Below, piece by piece: positions 10,201-15,828 of a stretch of 15,828 nucleotides of DNA. Positions within the stretch are counted from its first letter, which is position 1, and each line of letters begins with the position of its first letter. A program made the position numbers and the translations under genes. Source of the DNA: DASUDX01 sp036275365 (lineage in GTDB: Bacteria > Pseudomonadota > Gammaproteobacteria > Nevskiales > Nevskiaceae); contig DASUDX010000040.1 of assembly GCA_036275365.1 (NCBI GenBank), positions 1 through 15,828 of the forward strand, written 5' to 3'. The notes below the pieces were generated by a model. It had not been told where the DNA came from and did not search any database. It saw nothing but the letters and a program-made list of their open reading frames with translations.

Positions 10201-10880
10201 GGGTGGAGGGGGCGCTCACCGCCAGCGAGCGGCCGGGCACCGGCACCACCGCGCGCGGGGAGCTGCGCCTGGTGGACGGCCGCTACCAGGCCTACGGCCA
10301 GGATTTGCAGATCCGCAGCGGCCGCCTGCTCTACAACGGCGGGCCGATTGCCGAACCGGGTCTGGACCTGCAGGCGCTGCGCCGGCCGCGCGAGGACATC
10401 GAGGTGGGGGTGAGCGTGCGCGGCAGCCTTGCCCAGCCGGAGCTGAGCCTGACCTCGGTGCCGGCGATGCCGCGCGAACAGCAGCTGAGCTGGCTGGTGC
10501 TGGGCCGGCCGCTGGAGCAGGCCGGCAGCGGCGATGACCGCGCGCTGGTGGCCAATGCGGCGCTCTCGCTGGGCCTGTCCGGCACCGACTACCTGGCGCA
10601 GAACCTGCGCAGCGGCCTGGGGCTGGACGAGATCTCGATCGGCGCCCGCCCCGGCGAGGCCGCCAGCGAGGCGGCCTTCACCGTCGGCAAGTACCTGACC
10701 CCGCGCCTGTTCGTCTCCTACGGGGTGGCGCTGTTCCAGCCGGGCCAGGTGTTCCGCCTGTTGTATGACCTCGGCCGCGGCTTCAAGCTCGCCACCGAGT
10801 CCGGGGTGCAGGCCGGTGGCGACCTGCTCTACTCGGTGGAAACCGGTCTGCCGCCCGCCCCGCAGGAACCTGTCCGATGA
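7275..10880 (+). CDS. tamB: Translocation and assembly module subunit TamB (AsmA-like, DUF490)
   Basis: TamB is a long periplasmic beta-taco protein anchored in the inner membrane by an N-terminal helix; it contacts TamA and forms a hydrophobic groove across the periplasm. It has 1201 aa. Residues about 6-28 are the transmembrane anchor. A very long stretch of alternating Leu/polar strands follows, typical of the AsmA-like superfamily. The C-terminal DUF490 domain starts near residue 850 and includes GELVVPRALIRP, then TTARGELRLVDGRYQAYGQDL and GRLLYNGGPI, and ends LFVSYGVALFQPGQ ... LATESGVQAGGDLLYSVE. Cys641 and Cys650 (C-x8-C) seem to be the only cysteines and may form a disulfide. The start is GTG at 7275, overlapping the tamA stop by 4 nt; the next Met would remove the anchor. 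The stop overlaps the ATG of the Cys-rich gene (ATGA). Confidence 0.95.
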   Translation: MRRLLPWLLRLPLYGGLLSLLALAWAVATPAGSRWTLSQLGAHLPGLSLGPVEGRLLDRLRLGPGQYRSAGLSLSWSRLELDWQALALLRRELWIEALRLDGLQLTLPPPGEAAAPAGPWRWPLAPPAGFSLRLDQVELGAATLTRAPGAPQTLPAVQLQGLHWQGAHLRLAEARTTLPEVGPLALSAALETSADTLRVVELRSRGLLDLTVRGEIQAERRLALEGRWAQLRWPLPDGRLLSPAGSFSLDGPLAELAVHAEAAVSPGGSLALGGRLRPLEATGPQGELEARWQRLRWPLEADQPAQIESAEGRLRLAGGLAGYQLTLDTALRTEVAGRSTPGELSLQASGDGDGLAVQRLEARLLGGRLDSAGQLRWRAPLSADLRGRWRDLDPGRLLEGWGGRLSGEYRVQGERPVGGEPQLGFELRLAPSRLRGWPLSAEARGRYRPGELSLSEAQLRSADSRLQLQGQLGEPLDLRLRLDSPELAQLWPGLSGALTGELAVGGARQRPRIEGQLRGQALAWQTLQLPQLRADWAIDLSGRTPLRLALQAPGLRQGEQVLDLALTASGPLAAHRLELALAHPEVSARFGLEGGWTAATGLWLGRLADSEVRTRDFSDWTLDGTAALRVTGAEQHLQTGCWRAPQGHFCFDARHRGAERLIDAGFTARELPLALLRQLLPPRRALDGELSGQGRLLLRQGRLSTAELEVRTGPLVVLSRRQPVLRLDPLEILGGERAGEAWVQARLPLAGVPGGLSLDARLGPAAEPLARPLSGQLSLSLPDLSPFQPLLGEVAALSGRIEGGYALGGVLGRPELSGTLALREGRVRLAEPGLDLQPVEVELSGTPEGPLRIEARARSEGELRLSGSADTSDGLQLTVSGQGFKALNTAEAQVWVDPELQIGYGAGLLRLRGELVVPRALIRPSGRDAGIAPSRDQVIVRRDGRLSSAEALPLDLELRLRLGEAVRVEGFGLTTRVEGALTASERPGTGTTARGELRLVDGRYQAYGQDLQIRSGRLLYNGGPIAEPGLDLQALRRPREDIEVGVSVRGSLAQPELSLTSVPAMPREQQLSWLVLGRPLEQAGSGDDRALVANAALSLGLSGTDYLAQNLRSGLGLDEISIGARPGEAASEAAFTVGKYLTPRLFVSYGVALFQPGQVFRLLYDLGRGFKLATESGVQAGGDLLYSVETGLPPAPQEPVR

Positions 10881-11266
10881 CGCCGTCCCGTCTGCTCTGT
10901 CTGCTGTTCGCCCTGCTGCTGACGCCGGCCCCGCTGGCGGCCGATTCGAGCTGCCCGATGCGCTGCGACCGCGAGCGGCTGGCCTGTGATCACGGCGAGC
11001 GCAACCGCGATGGCAGCTGTGCGCAGGACCAGCAGAGCTGCCATCAGGCCTGCCAGGCGCTTGCGGTGCCGCCCTCGGCCAGCGGCGGGCCGCAGATCCG
11101 CCCGCAGCCGTTCAGCCTGTGCCGCCAGCAGTGCGAGGAGGGCAGCCGGCTCTGCCACGGCAGCAACCGCGAGGGCAGCCGCCACCGCGCCGAGGTCTGC
11201 GAGCAGGGCCGGCTGAGCTGCCATGAGCGCTGCCCGGTCGAGGCCGACCGTCCGGCCTCGCCCTAG
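10877..11266 (+). CDS. Small secreted 12-cysteine protein coupled to tamB, new family to me
   Basis: I do not recognise this 129-aa protein. Residues 1-22 are a signal peptide (LLCLLFALLLTPAPLAAD), so it is probably periplasmic or lipid-free secreted; there is no lipobox at the cleavage site. The mature part has twelve cysteines: 26, 30, 37, 48, 55, 59 and 82, 86, 93, 108, 115, 119. Each half has the mirror-symmetric spacing C-x3-C-x6-C ... C-x6-C-x3-C, with inner gaps of 10 and 14 residues. This looks like a duplicated helical hairpin in which three cysteines on one face of each helix pair across. A Pro/Ser-rich linker (61-81) separates the halves. The ATG overlaps the tamB stop by 4 nt, so it is made together with TamB. 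The stop shares CTAG with the stop of convergent ppk. Role unknown; metal binding, redox or a structural partner of TamA-TamB are all possible. Confidence 0.85.
   Translation: MTPSRLLCLLFALLLTPAPLAADSSCPMRCDRERLACDHGERNRDGSCAQDQQSCHQACQALAVPPSASGGPQIRPQPFSLCRQQCEEGSRLCHGSNREGSRHRAEVCEQGRLSCHERCPVEADRPASP
11263..11266. other. CTAG shared by the stop codons of two convergent genes
   Basis: The plus-strand TAG of the Cys-rich gene (11264-11266) and the minus-strand TAG of ppk (11265-11263) are read from the same four bases. There is therefore no room for a separate terminator between them, and the transcripts must overlap. Confidence 0.9.
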
Positions 11267-13359
11267 CCGCCGCTTTCCTCGAGCAGGCGCTGCTGCAGCG
11301 GCAGGGCGTCGGCCGCGCTCTCGGCGCGCCGGTAGACCCCGTCCGGCTGCAGCAGCCAGCTCTGCGCCACCTCGGCCACATAGGCCTCGAGGTCCTCGAG
11401 CAGGCGTTTCTGCAGGCGCTTGTCGCGCACCGGGAAGGCCACTTCCACCCGCTTGAACAGATTGCGTTCCATCCAGTCGGCGCTGGACAGCCAGAACTCC
11501 GGATGGCCGGCGTTGTGGAAATAGAACACCCGGTGGTGTTCGAGGAAGCGGCCGATCAGCGAGCGCACCCGGATGGTGTCCGACAGCCCCGGCACGCCCG
11601 GCCGCAGCGAGCACATGCCGCGCACCAGCAGATCGATCTGCACGCCGGCCTGGGAGGCGGCGTAGAGCTTGCGGATGATGTCGGGCTCCACCAGCGAGTT
11701 CATCTTGGCGATCAGCCGCGCCGGCTTGCCGGCCTGGGCATGGCGGATCTCGCGGTCGATGCGGTCGTGCATGCCCTGCACCAGGGTGAAGGGGGACTGC
11801 AGCAGCGCGTGCAGCTTGCTCACCTTGCCCAGGCTGGTGAGCTGCAGGAACACCGCGCGCACGTCCTTGCAGATCTCCGGGTCGGCGGTGAACAGGCCGT
11901 AGTCGGTGTACAGACGGGCGGTGCGCGGGTGGTAGTTGCCGGTGCCCAGATGCACATAGTGGCGCAGGGCGGTCAGGCCGCCGGCGTCGGTCTCGCGGCG
12001 GATCACCAGACACATCTTGGCGTGGGTCTTGTAGCCCACCACGCCGTACACCACATGCGCGCCGACTTCCTGCAGCTTCTCGGCGAGATCGATGTTGTCG
12101 GCCTCGTCGAAGCGGGCGCGCAGCTCCACCACCACGGTGACTTCCTTGCCGGCACGGGCGGCTTCGAGCAGGGCGTCCACCACCGGCGACTTGGCGCCGG
12201 TGCGGTAGAGCGTCTGCTTGATCACCAGCACCTTGGGATCGCGCGCGGCCTGGCGCAGGAACTCCACCACCGGCATGAAGGAATCGTAGGGGTGGTGCAG
12301 CAGCTGGTCGCGTTCGCGGATGGCGGCGAACAGATCACCGGACAGGGCCTTGGGCGTGCGCTGGACCAGCGGCGGGTACTTCAGCTCCGGGCGGTCGACC
12401 AGATCGGGGATCGCCATCAGCCGCATCAGGTTGACCGGCCCGTTCACCTGGTAGACGTCGGCCGGGGTCAGCTGCAGCACATTCATCAGGTACTGCCAGA
12501 GCGCCTCCGGACAGTTGTGGGCCACCTCCAGCCGCACCGTATCGCCCCACTGGCGCTGGGAGAGCTCGTCCTCCAGCGCCTCGGCGAGATCCTTGGCCTC
12601 CTCCTCGTCCACCAGCAGATCGGAGTTGCGGGTGACCCGGAACTGGTAGCAGCCGCTCGCCTCCATGCCGGGGAACAGCTCATCGACATAGGCGTGGATG
12701 ACGCTGGAGAGAAAGACGAAATCGTGCGGCCCGCTGCCGTCGATCTCGCGTGGAATCTGGATCAGCCGCGGCAGCGCGCGCGGCGCCTGCACCACGGCAA
12801 AGCCGGTGTTGCGGCCGAAGGCATCCTTGCCGCTGAGCGAGACGATGAAATTGAGCGATTTGTTGAGGATGCGCGGAAACGGATGGGCGGGGTCCAGACC
12901 GATCGGCGAGAGCACCGGCAGCAGCTCGTTCATGAAGAACTGGCGCAGCCAGGCGTCCTGCTCGGGCGTCCACTCGGAGCGGCGCAGGAAGCGGATGCGC
13001 TCGCGCTCCAGCGAGGGCAGCAGCACCTCGTTGAATACGCGGTACTGCTCGTCGACCAGTTCGTGGGCGCGTGCGCTGATCGCGGCCAGGAGCTCGGGCG
13101 GACTCATGCCATCGGGTCCGCGCTGGGCGCCGCCGGCCTCGGCCAGCTGCATCAGCCCGGCCACGCGGATCTCGAAGAACTCATCGAGATTGGAGCTCGA
13201 GATGCACAGGAAGCGCAGCCGCTCCATCAGCGGCACGCGCTCGTCCTTGGCCTGCTCCAGCACCCGCCGGTTGAACTCGAGCAGGGACAGCTCGCGGTTG
13301 ATGAACAGGGTGCTGGGCGGGGCCTCAGCGAGGGCGGCGGGGAGGGTCGGGGCGTTCAT
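11263..13359 (-). CDS. ppk: Polyphosphate kinase 1
   Basis: PPK1 reversibly polymerises the terminal phosphate of ATP into polyphosphate at the inner face of the membrane. The product has 698 aa, the usual size. The N-terminal region has FINRELSLLEFNRRVLEQA and the conserved RFLCISSSNLDEFFEIRVAGL. The helical 'head' domain and the two phospholipase-D-like C-terminal domains follow (KVLVIKQTLYRTG; MNSLVEPDIIRKLYAASQ). The expected autophosphorylated His is in YKTHAKM (His446), and the second catalytic His is in YVHLGTGNYHPRTARLYTD (His470). These correspond to His435 and His454 of E. coli by motif. I chose the ATG at 13359; an in-frame TTG three codons upstream is possible. A Pho box lies 66 nt upstream. 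The 3' end overlaps the Cys-rich gene by 4 nt, sharing the palindromic CTAG. Confidence 0.97.
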   Translation of the reverse strand: MNAPTLPAALAEAPPSTLFINRELSLLEFNRRVLEQAKDERVPLMERLRFLCISSSNLDEFFEIRVAGLMQLAEAGGAQRGPDGMSPPELLAAISARAHELVDEQYRVFNEVLLPSLERERIRFLRRSEWTPEQDAWLRQFFMNELLPVLSPIGLDPAHPFPRILNKSLNFIVSLSGKDAFGRNTGFAVVQAPRALPRLIQIPREIDGSGPHDFVFLSSVIHAYVDELFPGMEASGCYQFRVTRNSDLLVDEEEAKDLAEALEDELSQRQWGDTVRLEVAHNCPEALWQYLMNVLQLTPADVYQVNGPVNLMRLMAIPDLVDRPELKYPPLVQRTPKALSGDLFAAIRERDQLLHHPYDSFMPVVEFLRQAARDPKVLVIKQTLYRTGAKSPVVDALLEAARAGKEVTVVVELRARFDEADNIDLAEKLQEVGAHVVYGVVGYKTHAKMCLVIRRETDAGGLTALRHYVHLGTGNYHPRTARLYTDYGLFTADPEICKDVRAVFLQLTSLGKVSKLHALLQSPFTLVQGMHDRIDREIRHAQAGKPARLIAKMNSLVEPDIIRKLYAASQAGVQIDLLVRGMCSLRPGVPGLSDTIRVRSLIGRFLEHHRVFYFHNAGHPEFWLSSADWMERNLFKRVEVAFPVRDKRLQKRLLEDLEAYVAEVAQSWLLQPDGVYRRAESAADALPLQQRLLEESGG

Positions 13360-13424
13360 GCGCGTCAATCCGGATAGGCTGGCGCCGCGGGCACGGCGCA
13401 GCCGCAGACACTCACACTGCGCCG

Positions 13425-13442
13425 GTGACAGCCGGATGACAA
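13425..13442 (-). promoter_or_regulatory. Pho box upstream of ppk
   Basis: The minus strand reads TTGTCAT-CCGG-CTGTCAC. The consensus Pho box is CTGTCAT repeated with an 11-nt period. Both heptamers match at 6 of 7 positions, with exactly the 4-nt spacer expected. It ends 65 nt before the ppk start codon, and 8 nt separate it from the stop of the upstream phosphodiesterase gene. It would put ppk under PhoB activation in low phosphate, as known for ppk in several proteobacteria. The -10 element below it is weak. Confidence 0.65.
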
Positions 13443-13449
13443 GCGCAGT

Positions 13450-14166
13450 TCAGCCGCCGGCGGCCGTCCGGCCGCGATCCGGATAGTCGGTGAAGACCCC
13501 GGTGATGCCCGCCTCGCGCAGCCGGACCAGTTCTTCCGGCTCGTTGACGGTGTAGACCAGCAGGGCCAGACCGCGGCGCCGGGCGTCCTCCAGCAGCGCG
13601 GGCTCCAGGAAATCCGCCCCCAGATTCACGCTGGCCGCACCCAGCGTGGCGGCCGCCGCCGCATAGTCCAGCGGCACGCCGCAGAACAGCGCACCCACCG
13701 GCACCTCCGGCAGGGCGGCGCGGAAGCGCGCCAGCTCCGGCAGATGGAAGGAAGACACCAGGAAATCCGCCGGCCGAGCCCCCTGCTGCAGGTGGGCGCG
13801 CAGGCAGCGCGCCACCGCCTCGGCGCTGCCGCCGGCCGACTTCAGCTCGATGTTGAGCGGCACCCGGCCGTCAATCCGGCGGATCGCCGCGTCCAGGCTC
13901 GGCAGCGGCTCGCCGCTCACCTGCAGGGCCTCCAGCTCGGCGCGGCGGGCGTCGGCCAGGCGTCCGCGGCCGCTGGTGGTGCGCTCCAGCCGCAGATCGT
14001 GCAGCAGCCAGAGCTCGTCGGCGTGGTACTGCACGTCGATCTCGATCATGTCGGCGCCCAGCCGCAGGCCGGCATCGATGCCGGCCAGGGTGTTCTCCGG
14101 TGCATGGCCACGCGCGCCACGGTGGCCGATGATCCAGTAGCGGTGCCGCGACCAGAAGGCGTCCAT
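13450..14166 (-). CDS. ugpQ: Glycerophosphodiester phosphodiesterase, cytoplasmic UgpQ type
   Basis: The enzyme hydrolyses glycerophosphodiesters (deacylated phospholipids) to glycerol-3-phosphate and an alcohol. The protein has 238 aa and no signal peptide, like cytoplasmic UgpQ. The GDPD active-site residues are present: HRGARGHAPENT with His15, Arg16, Glu24 and Asn25; EIDV with Glu42 and Asp44; HD at 56-57, of which His56 is the second catalytic His; and ELK with Glu107 and Lys109. The late motif VYTVNE (204-209) and the ending GVFTDYPD are standard for the fold. The segment usually reading T-x-D-G before the second His here reads YHADEL, a mild deviation. It starts 3 nt after the pyk stop, so it is probably co-transcribed and coupled with pyk. 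The product could feed glycerol-3-phosphate to lipid synthesis or scavenge phosphate. The family is certain; the gene symbol is by similarity of size and location. Confidence 0.92.
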   Translation of the reverse strand: MDAFWSRHRYWIIGHRGARGHAPENTLAGIDAGLRLGADMIEIDVQYHADELWLLHDLRLERTTSGRGRLADARRAELEALQVSGEPLPSLDAAIRRIDGRVPLNIELKSAGGSAEAVARCLRAHLQQGARPADFLVSSFHLPELARFRAALPEVPVGALFCGVPLDYAAAAATLGAASVNLGADFLEPALLEDARRRGLALLVYTVNEPEELVRLREAGITGVFTDYPDRGRTAAGG

Positions 14167-14169
14167 CGC

Positions 14170-15594
14170 TCAGTCGACCGTGGCGATCTTCATCGTGTTG
14201 GTGCCACCGGGCCCGGTGAAATCGCCCTTGGTCACCAGCACCCGGTCGCCCGCCTTGAGCGAGCCCCGCGCCTTCATCATCGCCACCGCTTCGCGCGCCG
14301 GGGCGCCGGTATCGAGCTGGCTGGGCAGGAAGGCCACCGGATAGACGCCGCGGCACAGGCTCATGCGCCGGCGCGTGCGCTCGTGCTGGGTCAGCGCATA
14401 GATCGGGATCAGGGTGCCGACGCGCGACATCAGCAGGGCGGTGGCACCGGACTCGGTCAGCGAGAGAATCGCATCGGCCTGCATGTGCTGGGCGGTCCAG
14501 GCGGTGGCCATGGCGATCGCCTCGTCGGTGCGCTGGAAGTGGCTGTCGATGCGGCGGCGCGCACGCTCCGGATTGGGCTGGGCGGCCTCGGCGCCGACGC
14601 AGACGCGGGCCATCGCCTCCACCACCTTGACCGGGTGGCGGCCGGTGGCGGTTTCGGCCGAAAGCATCACCGCGTCGGTGCCGTCCATCACCGCATTGGC
14701 CACATCCAGCACCTCGGCGCGGGTCGGGATCGGGTTGACGATCATCGACTCCATCATCTGGGTGGCGGTGATCACCAGCCGGTTCTGTTCCCGGGCGCTG
14801 GCGATGATCCGCTTCTGCCAGCCCGGCAGCTCGGCGTCACCGATCTCCACCCCCAGATCGCCGCGCGCCACCATCACCGCATCGGAGGCGGCCATCAGCT
14901 CCTCGAGGTTCTGCAGGGCCTCGGTCCGCTCGATCTTGGCCACCAGCTGGGCGTGACCGCCGGCCTGCTCGACCAGGGCACGCGCCTCCAGCATGTCGCT
15001 GGCCGAGCGCGGAAACGACACCGCGATGAAGTCCGCCGAGAGGGCCACCGCGTGGCGCAGATCCTCGCGATCCTTGTCGGTGAGCGCCGCGGCCGACAGG
15101 CCGCCGCCCTGGCGGTTGATGCCCTTGCGGTCGGACAGCGTGCCGCCCACCAGCACCCGGGTATCGATGCGGGTGGCGCCGACCGCCGTGACCATCAGCG
15201 CGATGGCGCCATCATTGAGCAGCAGGGTGTCGCCGGGGGCGACATCGCGCGGCAGGTCCGAATAGGCGCAGCCCACTGCCTGCACGGTGCCGGCGCGCGG
15301 GTCGAGGGCGGTGTCGAGCGCAAAGGCCGCCCCCTCCACCAGCTCGACCGGACCGCCGGCGAAGCTCTCGATGCGGATCTTCGGGCCCTGCAGGTCGGCC
15401 AGCACACCGACATCGCGGCCGAGCTCGGCGGCAATCGCGCGCACCGCTTCGGCCCGCTGTCGGTGGTCCTCGGCGCGTCCGTGGGAGAAGTTCAGGCGCA
15501 CCACATCCACGCCGGCCTCGATCAGGCGGCGCAGAGTGGCGGGGGCATCGGTGGCGGGGCCGAGGGTGGCGACAATCTTGGTCCGACGGGACAT
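14170..15594 (-). CDS. pyk: Pyruvate kinase
   Basis: Pyruvate kinase transfers phosphate from phosphoenolpyruvate to ADP in the last step of glycolysis. The protein has 474 aa, the usual bacterial length. Motifs in order are RRTKIVATLGPAT at the N-terminus, NFSHG (35-39), GPKIR (70-74), catalytic Lys220 in VAKIERTEAL, ARGDLGVEI (243-251) and TATQMMESM (276-284). A B domain spans about residues 70-170, and the C-terminal regulatory domain with SLTESGATALLMS follows. The frame is open 30 codons further upstream to a TTG, but the conserved N-terminus starts at the ATG chosen here. No strong Shine-Dalgarno sequence is visible. It begins a minus-strand cluster with the phosphodiesterase and ppk and is divergent from the probable rRNA promoter. 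Whether it is the PykA or PykF type cannot be told here. Confidence 0.96.
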   Translation of the reverse strand: MSRRTKIVATLGPATDAPATLRRLIEAGVDVVRLNFSHGRAEDHRQRAEAVRAIAAELGRDVGVLADLQGPKIRIESFAGGPVELVEGAAFALDTALDPRAGTVQAVGCAYSDLPRDVAPGDTLLLNDGAIALMVTAVGATRIDTRVLVGGTLSDRKGINRQGGGLSAAALTDKDREDLRHAVALSADFIAVSFPRSASDMLEARALVEQAGGHAQLVAKIERTEALQNLEELMAASDAVMVARGDLGVEIGDAELPGWQKRIIASAREQNRLVITATQMMESMIVNPIPTRAEVLDVANAVMDGTDAVMLSAETATGRHPVKVVEAMARVCVGAEAAQPNPERARRRIDSHFQRTDEAIAMATAWTAQHMQADAILSLTESGATALLMSRVGTLIPIYALTQHERTRRRMSLCRGVYPVAFLPSQLDTGAPAREAVAMMKARGSLKAGDRVLVTKGDFTGPGGTNTMKIATVD

Positions 15595-15730
15595 GGGAAC
15601 GGAAAAGGTCAGAGGGAAAACCAGGGCCCCAGTGTGCTCCTTCGCCACCGCGGTCGCCCTGGGCAGCTCCGCGTGACGGCTCAAAAACCCATGTATCTCA
15701 GCGACTTGTCATCTTCCCGCCACACAGGTG

Positions 15731-15758
15731 TTGACTCTCTGTGTGGGGTCTATAGAAT
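15731..15758 (+). promoter_or_regulatory. Strong sigma-70 promoter, rRNA type, reading off the right edge
   Basis: The -35 is TTGACT (15731-15736, 5 of 6 consensus) and the -10 is TAGAAT (15753-15758, 5 of 6), with a 16-bp spacer. A GC-rich discriminator GCGCCTCCCC follows, typical of stringently controlled rRNA or tRNA promoters. Transcription should begin near 15765. No protein-coding start with coding character follows before the edge. Confidence 0.75.
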
Positions 15759-15764
15759 GCGCCT

Positions 15765-15828
15765 CCCCGATGCGGGCGCTGTGTTGGGTTGGTTTGGCGC
15801 TAACATCCTGAATCTTTAAGAAAAAGAG
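15765..15828 (+). ncRNA. Probable rRNA operon leader (partial, 16S gene not in window)
   Basis: The sequence after the promoter contains TCTTTAAGAA at 15813-15822, close to the boxA antitermination element (core CTCTTTAACAA in E. coli). Just before it, a possible boxB-like stem pairs GATG (15769-15772) with CATC (15804-15807) and GCGC (15776-15779) with GCGC (15797-15800). The window ends in AAAAAGAG, which could be leader or even the first bases of 16S rRNA, whose conserved start includes AGAGTTTGATC. The identity of the downstream gene is inferred. Confidence 0.55.

Noticed and set aside
11503..13377. Long plus-strand open frame antisense to ppk
   Set aside because: The His/Gln/Leu-rich translation is a shadow of the conserved ppk codons; no motif and no sensible start.
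15595..15684. TTG-started 30-residue extension of pyruvate kinase
   Set aside because: The family begins at the SRRTKIVATLGP segment; the extension shows no conserved character.
15751..15756. TATAGA as the -10 of the right-edge promoter
   Set aside because: It would leave only a 14-bp spacer to TTGACT; TAGAAT two bases on gives 16 bp and a better match.
13744..15819. Long plus-strand open frame antisense to pyk and the phosphodiesterase gene
   Set aside because: It opposes two enzymes with complete active sites, has no recognisable domain, and runs through the rRNA-type promoter.

Overview
The window is very GC-rich (about 70% or more by eye) and is densely packed with genes on both strands. 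Gene content (TamA-TamB, PriA, PPK1, DUF4124 proteins, a ZnuD-like TonB receptor, a typical proteobacterial rRNA promoter) points to a gammaproteobacterium of a high-GC lineage such as the Xanthomonadales or Chromatiales. The sequence alone does not fix the genus. There is no transposase, integrase, tRNA or CRISPR array, so this looks like ordinary chromosome.

Left part (1-3045). The window opens inside a TonB-dependent receptor on the minus strand. Its plug sequence, its His/acid-rich loop and a Zur-type operator just upstream identify it as a zinc uptake receptor. Behind it are two translationally coupled, paralogous DUF4124 exported proteins (minus). Divergent from them is an unrecognised membrane-anchored or exported protein (plus).

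Middle (3052-11266). The primosomal helicase gene priA (minus) carries a perfect DnaA box over codons 6-9. Divergent from priA is a three-gene run on the plus strand: tamA, tamB (GTG start, 4-nt overlap) and a small secreted protein with twelve mature cysteines (4-nt overlap with tamB). TamA and TamB form the envelope-spanning translocation and assembly module. The third protein is not a family I recognise. Its cysteines form two mirror-symmetric six-cysteine units, and it is the most novel item here.

Right part (11263-15828). Three minus-strand genes follow in the order pyk (pyruvate kinase), a glycerophosphodiester phosphodiesterase and ppk (polyphosphate kinase 1). A well-formed Pho box lies between the last two and predicts PhoB control of ppk under phosphate starvation. 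The tail of ppk overlaps the tail of the Cys-rich gene so that one CTAG holds both stop codons. At the right edge, divergent from pyk, a strong sigma-70 promoter with a GC-rich discriminator and a boxA-like element points off the end of the window, most likely into an rRNA operon whose 16S gene is not included.

The longest stretch without a gene is about 260 bp (between priA and tamA). Many long antisense open frames exist because of the base composition and were left out.
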